NCBI GenBank assembly: GCA_023409265.1
Contig: JAEYHZ010000003.1
Span: forward strand, 1 to 64,000
Direction: 5' to 3'
DNA from: Bacillota bacterium
GTDB lineage: Bacteria > Bacillota > Clostridia > Acetivibrionales > DSM-1351
Length of the DNA: 64,000 nt
The position numbers and the translations under genes were made by a program. Each line of letters starts with the position of its first letter. Within the stretch, counting starts at the first letter, position 1. The notes beneath the pieces are model-generated. The model saw nothing but the letters and a program-made list of their open reading frames with translations. It made no database searches and was not told the DNA's origin. Positions 34,483 through 43,282 of this stretch are shown here, in pieces.

Positions 34483-35877
34483 ATGCGGAAGCAAAGGAAA
34501 AAGAGCAAAGCAAAACTGATAATTGTATCTGGTTTGATACTGGGGATTATGATGATATTGGGGTATACACTTTTGCAAAATTATGACCGTTTCCAGAATA
34601 ACTCAACTGAAACAGTTCCGGGAAATCTCTCGGGCAGTAGGCCTTCAGGCAGCTCGGGAACAAATGGTACTTCGGAAAATACCTCGGGACAAAACAGCTC
34701 TGAACAGACAGAACCTGCTCAGAACAGCCCCGGGAAGGGCAATGCCGGACCCACCGGCCAGCAGCCGGGAAATGCTTCAGATGCTGCTGAAGAAATTCAG
34801 CAGCTGATTAACGCCATGACCCTCGAGGAAAAAGTAGGTCAGCTTGTCATGGTGGGTATTGATGGCTTTTCAAATGATGCACATTCAAGGCAGCTCATGG
34901 AAAAGTACCACGTGGGTGGTTTTATTGTGTTTAAAAAGAACATACAAACTACCAACCAATTAACAGCGCTTCTTAATTCGCTGAAAGAGACCAATGCTGC
35001 CAGCAACAAAGTGCCGGTTTTCCTGTCTGTTGATGAGGAGGGTGGCAGGGTTTCAAGGCTGCCTGAAGAGTTTCATAAATTTCCTTCTAATTATATAATC
35101 GGACAGAAGAACGACAGTATTCTTTCCTATCAGATCGGACAGATATTGGGCAAAGAACTGAGGGCCTTTGGACTCAATATGGATTTTGCTCCTGTACTGG
35201 ACATAAACAGTAATCCAGATAACCCCGTTATTGGTGACAGGTCCTTCGGGACAACCGCCGGGCTAGTAAGTAAGCTGGGTGTAGAAACAATGAAGGGTAT
35301 TCAGTCACAAAACACAATATCAGTTGTAAAACATTTCCCCGGTCACGGAGATACCTCTGTGGATTCCCATATTGGTCTCCCCAGAGTCAATCACGGCATT
35401 GACCGGTTGAAAAGTTTTGAACTGAAACCGTTTGAGGCAGCCATAGAGAATGATGCCGATGCTGTTATGATTGCTCATATATTGCTCCCAAAGCTGGATG
35501 CAGAGAATCCTGCCTCCTTCTCAAAAGCAGTTATTACAGACTTGCTGAGAACAGATATGAACTTTGACGGGGTTGTCATTACAGATGACTTTACCATGGG
35601 TGCCATTGCAAAGAACTACGATATGGGGAAGGCGGCAGTAAAGTCAATTAAGGCCGGCGGAGACATAGTACTGGTCTGTCACGGCTTTGACAAGCAGGAA
35701 ACTGTTATTAAAGCACTGCTGGCGGCTGCAAGGTCAGGTCAAATAAGTCAGGACAGATTGGATCAAAGCGTTAATAGAATACTCAAGCTGAAGCGGAAAT
35801 ATGTGTTGGCTGATACGCCGGCCGGACCTGTTGATGTTAAAAGTATAAATGATCAGATTGATGCGTTGCTTAAATAA
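34483..35877 (+). CDS. Membrane-anchored NagZ-like GH3 beta-N-acetylhexosaminidase
   Basis: 464 aa with GGAGG upstream. Residues 13-32 form a single membrane segment (LIIVSGLILGIMMILGYTLL), so the enzyme is displayed outside. A Ser/Gly/Asn-rich linker (about 40-100) follows. The catalytic barrel (105-440) has the NagZ signature KHFPGHGDTSVDSH starting at K283 and the nucleophile loop VVITDDFTMGA near 365. NagZ-type enzymes release N-acetylglucosamine from muropeptides or chitin-like chains. It has its own promoter region and terminator and is not part of the sugar-import operon. Confidence 0.9.
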   Translation: MRKQRKKSKAKLIIVSGLILGIMMILGYTLLQNYDRFQNNSTETVPGNLSGSRPSGSSGTNGTSENTSGQNSSEQTEPAQNSPGKGNAGPTGQQPGNASDAAEEIQQLINAMTLEEKVGQLVMVGIDGFSNDAHSRQLMEKYHVGGFIVFKKNIQTTNQLTALLNSLKETNAASNKVPVFLSVDEEGGRVSRLPEEFHKFPSNYIIGQKNDSILSYQIGQILGKELRAFGLNMDFAPVLDINSNPDNPVIGDRSFGTTAGLVSKLGVETMKGIQSQNTISVVKHFPGHGDTSVDSHIGLPRVNHGIDRLKSFELKPFEAAIENDADAVMIAHILLPKLDAENPASFSKAVITDLLRTDMNFDGVVITDDFTMGAIAKNYDMGKAAVKSIKAGGDIVLVCHGFDKQETVIKALLAAARSGQISQDRLDQSVNRILKLKRKYVLADTPAGPVDVKSINDQIDALLK

Positions 35878-35879
35878 TT

Positions 35880-35921
35880 CGGTGAATGGCTATATTTCTT
35901 CACCAATGCCTTTTTTTGCTC
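35880..35921 (+). terminator. Terminator after NagZ-like gene
   Basis: GGTGAA pairs with TTCACC, then AATGCC and seven T residues. Confidence 0.6.
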
Positions 35922-36014
35922 CTTTACAAGAGAAACGGACATTGCTAAAAGTGCTTCAATTCCTGCAACTGCAAAAGTGACATGCAGAAATGCCACAAAA
36001 GCCATAATTATTAG

Positions 36015-36611
36015 TTAACCCAGGTTTTCCAGAAAATTCTTCACCAGGACATCCGTCCTTAAACTGGAGAACCTGTCATACTCAGGTGAAAAGGGATCTG
36101 CAAAGCCGTGATTGCCTTCAAGGATATTAACCCTTACATTGGGTTTTTTTATAGAATCTGCAAAGTTTTGCACATCATATGCTTTTTCATGCGACGGAAA
36201 AATAAGCAGGGTGGGACAGGCCGGAGTGATCTGTAAATAATCCCGGATGCGGGAACCGTAGAAACCTATTGCCCCAGCAACATTTTTGTCCTGGCTGCAA
36301 AGCCAGGACACAGTAGCTCCTACACTATAACCGCAAAGGATTATCCGGTTGTAGCCCTTGTTTTTTTCATGGGCTATAAGAGCTGTGACTTGATGAGCTG
36401 CCTCCATAAAGCCTATTTTCTCAATAAAATGTTTATAAGCCTTCTGCTGCTCATGGTATGTAAATGATCTGTCCAGGCCAAGCAAATCAGGACAGAGAGA
36501 ATCATAACCTGCATTTTTAAATTTATTTGCGGTATCTAATATGTGTCGGTTTACTCCATAGATCTCATGGAGTATTATAATCAATGTATCTGAATTTGTG
36601 ATGTATTTCAC
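36015..36611 (-). CDS. Dienelactone-hydrolase-family alpha/beta hydrolase
   Basis: 198 aa. The alpha/beta hydrolase core includes LIIILHEIYGVNRHI, the nucleophile elbow GYSVGA with S96, an aspartate region near 140, and the catalytic histidine H168 in EGNHGFADPF. Classical dienelactone hydrolases use Cys in G-x-C-x-G; this one has Ser, so it is better described as a family relative with an unknown ester substrate. It is downstream of, and on the same strand as, the ArsR gene. The gap of about 150 nt contains a hairpin, so co-transcription is uncertain. Confidence 0.8.
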   Translation of the reverse strand: MKYITNSDTLIIILHEIYGVNRHILDTANKFKNAGYDSLCPDLLGLDRSFTYHEQQKAYKHFIEKIGFMEAAHQVTALIAHEKNKGYNRIILCGYSVGATVSWLCSQDKNVAGAIGFYGSRIRDYLQITPACPTLLIFPSHEKAYDVQNFADSIKKPNVRVNILEGNHGFADPFSPEYDRFSSLRTDVLVKNFLENLG

Positions 36612-36658
36612 TTAACCACCTTTAGACCTTGTTTAGGATCATTGCACTCGTTATTTTT

Positions 36659-36710
36659 GCGGATTTTGCGACATGCTTCCCTAAGCAGGCTTTTACACAC
36701 GAAAATCCGC
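36659..36710. repeat. Hairpin between ArsR and hydrolase genes
   Basis: GCGGATTTT and AAAATCCGC flank about 34 nt. There is no clear T run on either side, so whether it terminates the ArsR transcript is unsure. Confidence 0.45.
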
Positions 36711-36758
36711 TATGTTTACTTATCTGCCAACATTCTAGGGGTTCTGATTCTTCCTGTA

Positions 36759-37121
36759 TTATTCCTCAATATGCTCGAAGCCCTGATCGATTATTGTTCT
36801 CACATGTGAATCAGCAAGAGAATAAAACATTGTTTTTCCATCTCTCCTGGATTTAACAAGCTTTGCCTGCTTTAGGACTCTCAATTGATGTGAAATTGCA
36901 GACTGGCCCATATTAAGCAATTGTGCAATATCACAAACACACATTTCGGCTTGAAACAATACATAGAGTATTTTTATTCTTGTTGAATCTCCAAAAACCT
37001 TAAATAATTCGGCAAGGTCATATAGTTGCGTCTCCTCAGGCATATGACTTATAACCTGATTTACAATATCCTGATGAATACAGAGCCATTCACATTTTTC
37101 GATTTCCTGTTCAGTCTTCAT
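36759..37121 (-). CDS. ArsR/SmtB family metal-sensing repressor, CadC-like
   Basis: 120 aa with TTGGAGGG upstream. The winged helix is ELFKVFGDSTRIKILYVLF..VCDIAQLLNMGQSAISHQLRVLKQAKLV. The metal-site cysteines of the alpha3N class are all present with CadC spacing: C10-x3-C14 in the N-terminal arm and C61-x-C63 in EMCVCD. This predicts sensing of Cd(II)/Pb(II)/Zn(II)-type soft metals. The usual partner, a P-type ATPase or CDF exporter, is not adjacent. An operator and promoter for autorepression are visible upstream. Confidence 0.9.
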   Translation of the reverse strand: MKTEQEIEKCEWLCIHQDIVNQVISHMPEETQLYDLAELFKVFGDSTRIKILYVLFQAEMCVCDIAQLLNMGQSAISHQLRVLKQAKLVKSRRDGKTMFYSLADSHVRTIIDQGFEHIEE

Positions 37122-37182
37122 GAGGTTCCCTCCAATACTTTATGTAATATGTTATGTGCTTATAATTCTATTATAATTCGTA

Positions 37183-37196
37183 TGAACATTTATTCA
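37183..37196. promoter_or_regulatory. ArsR/CadC-type operator
   Basis: TGAACATTTATTCA, an imperfect 6-2-6 palindrome of the TGAAYA-nn-TRTTCA type used by ArsR/SmtB repressors. It lies directly downstream of the -10 box, over the predicted start. Confidence 0.7.
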
Positions 37197-37202
37197 CATA
37201 AA

Positions 37203-37230
37203 ATTATATTCCTTAATTTTCCTTTGTCAA
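37203..37230 (-). promoter_or_regulatory. Promoter of the ArsR gene
   Basis: On the minus strand, TTGACA (37230-37225), a 16-nt spacer and TATAAT (37208-37203), both perfect. Confidence 0.85.
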
Positions 37231-37403
37231 TGAAAATCTTAAGGAATGATTAATTAATAGGAATGATTAAATAATAGCTGTCTCCCTTGAAAATCGGGTT
37301 CTATTATTCCATCATTCCTAGTTAAACAAATTTTTGTATTTAGTCCCAAAATTACGGTTGGTTGCATATTATGCAATAAAAAGTTAATTTTGGAGTGATT
37401 TTT

Positions 37404-38213
37404 TTGGCTAAATTTCAAGTTGGAGATATTGTGACTAGAAGGTCTTACGGCGGAGATCTTCTTTTTAGAGTAGTAAACATAATACCAGACTGCAATGGAT
37501 CTGATTGTTATGTATTAAGAGGACTGTCTTCCCGTATAGAGGCAGACTCACATGCAGATGACCTTGAAAAGCAGGATTCAAGAATTGCATATACCAGAGC
37601 GTACAGAGAGCTGACTCAGACTAAGTGTAGTATAGAATGTTGTGCACCTTCTACCAGGGGTTTTTTCAATAGATTGAAAAAAAAGCCGGGGAGAATTCTC
37701 CATATTGATTCTGCACAAGATTTTATGAATCAGTGTTTGGATTTTTATAGACAAAGCAAGATTACCTGTTATGGAAAGTGGGTCAGTGAGGATAAACAGC
37801 CATCAGTGGTCAGGCAACTATTGCGGGCCTACAAGCCCAATATACTGGTTTTAACCGGACATGACGGCTTGAAGAAGAATGCAAAGAACTTCAAAGCACT
37901 GGAGAGCTATGCAAATTCTTCATACTTTATCGATGCTGTCAAGATAGCCAGGGAATATGAACCAAATCCTGATAAGCTCTGTATATGGGCTGGTGCATGT
38001 CAATCATACTATGAAGCCATTATGGAAGCAGGAGCAAATTTTGCAAGTGCCCCTAAGAGGGTTTTAATAAATGCTTTGGATCCTGCAATTGTGGCTCAGA
38101 AGGTTTCAATAACGGATAACACTACAGTACTTGAACCGAAATCCGTAATAGCACTGACCATAACAGGAAGTAACGGTATTGGAGGAAAAGAAACAAGAGG
38201 ACAATATAGATAG
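37404..38213 (+). CDS. yabG: Sporulation-specific protease YabG
   Basis: 269 aa from the TTG at 37404 with GGAG 8 nt upstream (the GTG at 37395 overlaps that site). Family landmarks are FQVGDIVTRRSYGGDLLFRV at the N-terminus, KKPGRILHIDSAQDF near 94, NILVLTGHDGLKKN near 150, and LCIWAGACQSYYEA near 197. YabG is a cysteine protease that processes coat proteins on the forming spore. A CATATTAT box at 37365-37372 resembles the -10 of sporulation sigma factors E/K, which fits mother-cell expression. A strong terminator follows. Confidence 0.93.
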   Translation: MAKFQVGDIVTRRSYGGDLLFRVVNIIPDCNGSDCYVLRGLSSRIEADSHADDLEKQDSRIAYTRAYRELTQTKCSIECCAPSTRGFFNRLKKKPGRILHIDSAQDFMNQCLDFYRQSKITCYGKWVSEDKQPSVVRQLLRAYKPNILVLTGHDGLKKNAKNFKALESYANSSYFIDAVKIAREYEPNPDKLCIWAGACQSYYEAIMEAGANFASAPKRVLINALDPAIVAQKVSITDNTTVLEPKSVIALTITGSNGIGGKETRGQYR

Positions 38214-38285
38214 GTAATATAGAGATGAAAACCTTCCTATAAATATAATAATTAATGGATTATTTCGGCAGGAATAGAAAATGAG

Positions 38286-38331
38286 CTGTTGCAAACCAAT
38301 AAAATTTACCGGGTTTGCAGCAGTTTTTTTG
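38286..38331 (+). terminator. Terminator after yabG
   Basis: CTGTTGCAAACC pairs with GGTTTGCAGCAG (one mismatch), followed by seven to eight T residues. Confidence 0.9.
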
Positions 38332-38458
38332 TTTTTAATTCAGTTTTCTTTTATATTTTAGAAAAATTTTAGAATTTCTTTCGAAGCGCTTTATTCCTGA
38401 CTCCTATAATTTTAATTGTAGAAAGCAACTACAAAAAAATAGATTGGAGAGATTTAAC

Positions 38459-39427
38459 ATGAAAAACAAAAAGGTCAAACTTGGAGTATTGGTACTGGCT
38501 GCGGTTACAGTGTTCACAGCCACTGCATTTGCAGCATCTGCCGACAATGATGGCTATGAGGCACTGAAACAAATAATGAAGGACTCAAGAGAAACAGAAT
38601 TAATGTCAGGCGCATCTTTCAACGGCACCTTTAAAGTCTCTGACCAGGGGACTACAATCGCAGAGGTAAAAGGAACAGTAAAAGCCAAACACGATAGCGA
38701 TGAGGCCAGTGGTAAGGTTCAGGTAAATTTAAAGGGCAAGGAGCAAGACTTATCCTTTTTCAAAAATGGAGAAAACATGTATCTGGCTGATGAGACAAAC
38801 ACAAGATATTACAAGTTGGTCAATGCCGAAGATGACTTGAGCCGGAGACATGAAGATTATGACAGAGAGAATTCTAATGTCCGGGCCGAGCACAATATAG
38901 GATCTGCCCAGGAGGGACTGCTGGATTATCTGATGGGTGATTTGAAATCTCAGTTTGAATTATCACGGAATTCTGACGGAACAAAGACCATTACATTGGA
39001 CTTGAATCAGAATGAGATTCCTGTACCCCTTAACTTGCTAACAGCTGTAGCGGTTGAAAATAAGGGTGACAGTAATTACCCTGACAAGGAATCAGAAATG
39101 AATGCTGCGCAACAACAGCTGCTATTGGAAAAGCTGCCTTTCATGAAAGATTTTGAAGGACTGGAAAAGGATATTCCCGGCCTAAAGAAAGATGTCAAGC
39201 TGACCGCTCTGGTTATAAAACTCAATGTAGATTCAAATAATCAGTTAAAGTCATTTGAAACGAAGCTTAGCATTGCAGGTGAAGATTCTGAAGGGGTTTA
39301 TCATGAAATTAGCTTCCAGGGTTTAGCTTCAGTAAATGATATAAACAATACCAATGTAGATAAGTTTAATGAAGATGGAAAAAACATTGAAATCATAAAT
39401 GCAGAGGATTTTAATTGTAGTAAATAA
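38459..39427 (+). CDS. Secreted hypothetical protein
   Basis: 322 aa from the ATG at 38459, with GGAGA 9 nt upstream. The signal peptide is residues 1-25 (LGVLVLAAVTVFTATAFA, cleavage near AFA-AS). The remaining 297 residues are beta-rich and highly charged (SFNGTFKVSDQGTTIAEVKGTVKAKHD; KLTALVIKLNVDSNNQLKSFETKLSIAG), a LolA- or lipoprotein-carrier-like repetitive beta pattern, with no family I can name. It is first in a unit with an ABC exporter and a two-component system, so it may be an extracytoplasmic partner of that module. Confidence 0.65.
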   Translation: MKNKKVKLGVLVLAAVTVFTATAFAASADNDGYEALKQIMKDSRETELMSGASFNGTFKVSDQGTTIAEVKGTVKAKHDSDEASGKVQVNLKGKEQDLSFFKNGENMYLADETNTRYYKLVNAEDDLSRRHEDYDRENSNVRAEHNIGSAQEGLLDYLMGDLKSQFELSRNSDGTKTITLDLNQNEIPVPLNLLTAVAVENKGDSNYPDKESEMNAAQQQLLLEKLPFMKDFEGLEKDIPGLKKDVKLTALVIKLNVDSNNQLKSFETKLSIAGEDSEGVYHEISFQGLASVNDINNTNVDKFNEDGKNIEIINAEDFNCSK

Positions 39428-39457
39428 CAAAGTGATATATGAATGGAGAGGGATAAC

Positions 39458-40198
39458 ATGTTACTCGAGGTAGCAAATTTAATAAAGCAATATCCCGGAA
39501 ACCATGGCATAAAAGGGTTAAACCTCACCGTATCGGAAGGTGAGGTTGTTGCCCTTCTGGGGCCGAATGGTGCCGGGAAAACTACTGCAATGAAGGCCAT
39601 GATGGGTTTTGTACCAATAAATGCAGGCTCAGTTTCTTATAAAGGAAATTCAATAATAGATAATCCAAAAGCAGCAAAAAATGAAATAGGGATGATGATC
39701 GGTGACCCATCTCCCTATCTTTATCTCACGGCATATCAATATTTAAAGCTGCACCAGAATCTTTACTTCAAGGTTACTGATGATGAGATTGATTTGGTTT
39801 TAGATATGACCGGTCTGCAGGAGAGGAAAAGCAGCAGAATTAAAACTTTTTCTACGGGAATGAAACAGCGCATATGCCTGGCAAAGGTATTACTTGCAAA
39901 GCCGAAGCTGATACTGCTGGATGAGCCTTTTTCAGGTATGGATATTGAAGGCAGGGACCAGCTGGTGCACTTACTGAAAAATATTATAGATGAGCAAAAA
40001 ACAGGAATGATAATATCCAGCCATTTGATACATGACATTGAGCATATTACTTCAAAGGTTTGTATAATAAGTGGGGGAGAGTGTCTGGAGGTAAAAGAGG
40101 TAAAAGAAATCAAGGAAAGCTATCCGTCTATTGAGAAATATTATCTTGACGTAGTTGCGAAAGCAAAGCTTAAAGGAGAAATGGAGATGAAGAAATGA
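39458..40198 (+). CDS. ABC transporter ATP-binding protein (exporter type)
   Basis: 246 aa. The ATG at 39458 is preceded by GGAGAGGG 6 nt away; the ATG at 39443 precedes that site. Walker A GPNGAGKTTA is near 35, signature STGMKQRICLAKVLL near 130, and Walker B LILLDEPFSGMD near 150. It resembles ATPases of lantibiotic-immunity and bacitracin-type ABC-2 exporters. It overlaps the permease gene by 4 nt. Confidence 0.92.
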   Translation: MLLEVANLIKQYPGNHGIKGLNLTVSEGEVVALLGPNGAGKTTAMKAMMGFVPINAGSVSYKGNSIIDNPKAAKNEIGMMIGDPSPYLYLTAYQYLKLHQNLYFKVTDDEIDLVLDMTGLQERKSSRIKTFSTGMKQRICLAKVLLAKPKLILLDEPFSGMDIEGRDQLVHLLKNIIDEQKTGMIISSHLIHDIEHITSKVCIISGGECLEVKEVKEIKESYPSIEKYYLDVVAKAKLKGEMEMKK

Positions 40199-40941
40199 AT
40201 GAGCTGATTACTTTTTCGGTAAATGAATATAAAAAATTGTTTCAGCAGACCAAAACAAAGATTACCATCGCACTTTTTGCACTATGTTCAATTGCAATTG
40301 GTATCGGGAACCTTATCATTGAAAACAATACCGGCGTAAAAGCAGTTGCTGCCGGAAGATTTCCCGTTTTTGTTTTAGAACTCCTTGCAGGCTTTATTCT
40401 TCCTGTCTTGACCATTTTTATCTGTAGTGAACTTTTTGCGGCTGAGTTTAAAGATGGTACAATAAAAAACTTATTTGCTTTACCTGTAACTAAAAGTATA
40501 ATGTATTTAGGGAAAATGCTTGCTGGAGCCGCCATGGCAGGTACCTGCCTTTTGGCACTGGAAGTTTCAGGTATAGCTGTCAGCGCAGTCATTAATGGGC
40601 CGATGGCTTTTGAAAGTATAATTGGTATCCTTGCCAGCTACCTGGGAGCTTTTATTTATCTTGTGGCAGTTCTGTCAATTATATGCTTTTTTACTTTAAT
40701 TGCGGGAAGTCCCAGTATGTCAATTGCTATTAACCTTTTGATATGGTTTGTTTCCGGAATAGCAGGCACCTTTGTAACGGTTGTCAGGCAATTCCTGCCC
40801 ACTAGCTTTTCTGGTTGGTATCAGCCCCTCATCAGCGGAACTAATATGACAATGGCATTGCCTCCATTACTGTATATGCTCTCATACTGTATTATTTTCT
40901 CAGTTGCCGGATTACTATTATTTGAAAGGAAAGAAGTGTAG
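40195..40941 (+). CDS. ABC-2 type transporter permease
   Basis: 248 aa; ATGA overlap with the ATPase stop. About six hydrophobic segments. The soluble N-terminus FSVNEYKKLFQQTKTKITIALFAL and the loop CSELFAAEFKDGTIKNLFALPVTKSIMYLGKM are characteristic of ABC-2 exporters of the LanE/BcrB type. The kinase gene begins 3 nt after its stop, so transporter and sensor are co-translated. Confidence 0.88.
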   Translation: MNELITFSVNEYKKLFQQTKTKITIALFALCSIAIGIGNLIIENNTGVKAVAAGRFPVFVLELLAGFILPVLTIFICSELFAAEFKDGTIKNLFALPVTKSIMYLGKMLAGAAMAGTCLLALEVSGIAVSAVINGPMAFESIIGILASYLGAFIYLVAVLSIICFFTLIAGSPSMSIAINLLIWFVSGIAGTFVTVVRQFLPTSFSGWYQPLISGTNMTMALPPLLYMLSYCIIFSVAGLLLFERKEV

Positions 40942-40944
40942 AAA

Positions 40945-42420
40945 ATGTCTCTCAGGCTGAAACTGATCTTAACCTATGTAATAATGCTGATAATTACTGT
41001 CGGAATTGTTGTTATATCCGGGGTCGGTATAATTACCTACGCCATGGGGCAGACGGTCAAATCATATATCGGTGACCAAAGTGGGGAATCAGCCATGAGC
41101 CGGGTTATAGACGTTGTTGTTGATTTGCGGTATAACCAGAAATATCATCCGGAAGCTCTTTTGGAAGATAATTTTTCAACACAGATAGCTGACCAGATAA
41201 AAGTTTTTGACGGTTTTCTGGTTGTAAAAAGTAACCGGCAATATAAGGCGTTCGGAATTGCAAATGCGGATGAAAACTTGTATAGAAAACTTGAGGAGTC
41301 TCAGGACGAAATGAATTCTGAGGAACACGGCATAAATGCAAATGGCCTGAGTTTAAAGAATAGTAAAATTCTATGGGAAAATGTAAATTACTTTGTATTG
41401 AAATATGAATTTAACGAACAAGATACCCTAAACTACTTTTTCGTTTTTAAAATTAAGCAGCCCGGGAACCTTGGAGGGAGTCACAATAAGGTTCTTCTTG
41501 CAGGTTTGATACTATTGGCAGCTGTAGTAATCGGACCGTTATTATGGATAATAACAAAAGATATTGTGGTTCCGCTGAAAAAGCTTGATAATTGTGCGCA
41601 GGAGATAGCCAGAGGTAATCTTGACTTTCATCTGTACTCAAAATCCAATAACGAAATAGGAAGTGTTATACGTTCTTACGAAAAAATGAGGTTTGAGCTA
41701 AAAAAGTCCATAACAAGCCAGCTTGAGATGGAGGAAAACAGGAAGCAGCTTTTATCCAACATAACTCACGATCTGAAAACACCTATCACTTCGATAAAGG
41801 GATATATTCAGGGGATTCGTGACGGAGTTGCTAACGATCCTGAGAAAGTATCAAAATATCTTGATGTCATTTATACAAAGACAGTCGATATGAACGCAAT
41901 GATAGATGATTTATTTCTGTTTTCAAAACTTGATCTTAGAAAAGAGCCCTTTAACAAGGATTATATAGATGTTTCTGAGTTTTATCACAATAGTATGCAG
42001 GAACTTCACCTGGAACTTGACGGCAAAGGGGTTGAGCTTGTCACTGAGTGTCACATACCCGAAGGCTTTAAGGTGCTTATGGATAGTCAGAAAATAAAGC
42101 GGGTTATATTGAACATTATAAGTAATTCTTTAAAATTTATGGAAAAGGAATCGAAACTCATTAGTCTGATATTCGAGGAAAACAGCGGATATCTCGTTGT
42201 TAAGATAAGGGATAACGGTGTTGGAATCGATCAAAATGAGCTTATAAAAATATTTGACCGCTTCTATAGAACAGACCCCTCCAGAAACAGAAATACCGGC
42301 GGGTCTGGCCTGGGACTTGCCATAGCGCGGCAAATTATAGAACAGCACAATGGCATAATTCAAGCCGACAGTATAAAAGGGCAGTGGACTGAAATATTAT
42401 TTAAAATACCCCAGGCGTGA
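40945..42420 (+). CDS. Sensor histidine kinase (HAMP-HisKA-HATPase)
   Basis: 491 aa. TM1 (about 5-30), an outside sensor (about 31-180), TM2 (about 184-206, VLLAGLILLAAVVIGPLLWII), HAMP (207-258), then HisKA with H275 in LLSNITHDLKTPITSIKGYI. The ATPase domain has N (NIISNSLKFM), G1 DNGVGID and G2 GGSGLGLAIARQII. It should phosphorylate the OmpR-type regulator encoded 71 nt downstream. The arrangement with an exporter suggests control of that exporter, as in antimicrobial-peptide detoxification modules; the signal is unknown. Confidence 0.93.
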   Translation: MSLRLKLILTYVIMLIITVGIVVISGVGIITYAMGQTVKSYIGDQSGESAMSRVIDVVVDLRYNQKYHPEALLEDNFSTQIADQIKVFDGFLVVKSNRQYKAFGIANADENLYRKLEESQDEMNSEEHGINANGLSLKNSKILWENVNYFVLKYEFNEQDTLNYFFVFKIKQPGNLGGSHNKVLLAGLILLAAVVIGPLLWIITKDIVVPLKKLDNCAQEIARGNLDFHLYSKSNNEIGSVIRSYEKMRFELKKSITSQLEMEENRKQLLSNITHDLKTPITSIKGYIQGIRDGVANDPEKVSKYLDVIYTKTVDMNAMIDDLFLFSKLDLRKEPFNKDYIDVSEFYHNSMQELHLELDGKGVELVTECHIPEGFKVLMDSQKIKRVILNIISNSLKFMEKESKLISLIFEENSGYLVVKIRDNGVGIDQNELIKIFDRFYRTDPSRNRNTGGSGLGLAIARQIIEQHNGIIQADSIKGQWTEILFKIPQA

Positions 42421-42491
42421 TTAAATAATACGGCCCGCTTTTGCAGTACCTTAAAGGAGTTAATTAAGGGAGTTTTTAAAGGAGCTTATTA

Positions 42492-43190
42492 ATGGAAAAG
42501 AAGAGAATTCTTATAATTGAAGACGATTTGGCTATTGCAGAGCTGGAGAGGGACTATCTGGAGATAAACGGCTTTGAGGTTGAAATCAGACAGAACGGTG
42601 CAAGGGGACTTGAGCTGGCTATAAGCGAGTCCTTTGATCTGGTAGTCCTGGATCTGATGCTGCCTGAAATAGATGGCTTTGAAATATGTAAAAAGATCCG
42701 GGAAAAAAAGCAAACTCCTATACTGATGATTTCAGCCCGAAAGGATGATATAGATAAAATCAGAGGCCTTGGTTTGGGTGCAGACGATTATCTTACAAAA
42801 CCTTTTAGCCCCAATGAAATGGTTGCTCGTGTGAAGGCACATATAAGCCGCTTTGAAAAGTTGAGTGGTACAGGGAAACTTCAACGGCAGAGAGAACTGG
42901 TTATCAGAGGTCTTGTTATTAATCTTGATGCAAGACGGGTGGCGCTAAACGGGGAGGAAATACTTCTAACCACAAAGGAGTATGATCTGCTGCTTTTTCT
43001 GGCCCAGAATCCCAACCATGTTTTCAGTAAAGAAGCACTGCTTGATAAGGTGTGGGGAATGGAGTATTTTGGTGACAGTGCTACTATTACAGTCCATATT
43101 GGAAAAATCAGGGACAAGATAGAAAAGGATAAAGATAATGAGCAGTTCATCGAGACAATATGGGGAGTAGGGTACAGGTTCAAAGTATGA
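42492..43190 (+). CDS. OmpR/PhoB-type response regulator
   Basis: 232 aa with AAAGGAG upstream. Receiver domain 1-120 has the phospho-acceptor D54 (LVVLDLMLPEIDGFE), acidic pair E10/D11/D12 and K104 (YLTKPFSP). The C-terminal winged helix (about 135-232) has VFSKEALLDKVWG and TITVHIGKIRDKIE. It is the partner of the upstream kinase. Confidence 0.94.
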   Translation: MEKKRILIIEDDLAIAELERDYLEINGFEVEIRQNGARGLELAISESFDLVVLDLMLPEIDGFEICKKIREKKQTPILMISARKDDIDKIRGLGLGADDYLTKPFSPNEMVARVKAHISRFEKLSGTGKLQRQRELVIRGLVINLDARRVALNGEEILLTTKEYDLLLFLAQNPNHVFSKEALLDKVWGMEYFGDSATITVHIGKIRDKIEKDKDNEQFIETIWGVGYRFKV

Positions 43191-43282
43191 GTAGTATTAA
43201 GCTAGGGCCAGGTAAAATACTCCAAGGCAATACAAAGTCTTACCTATTATCATACTATTGATAAACAGAAATGTTTTAAACA

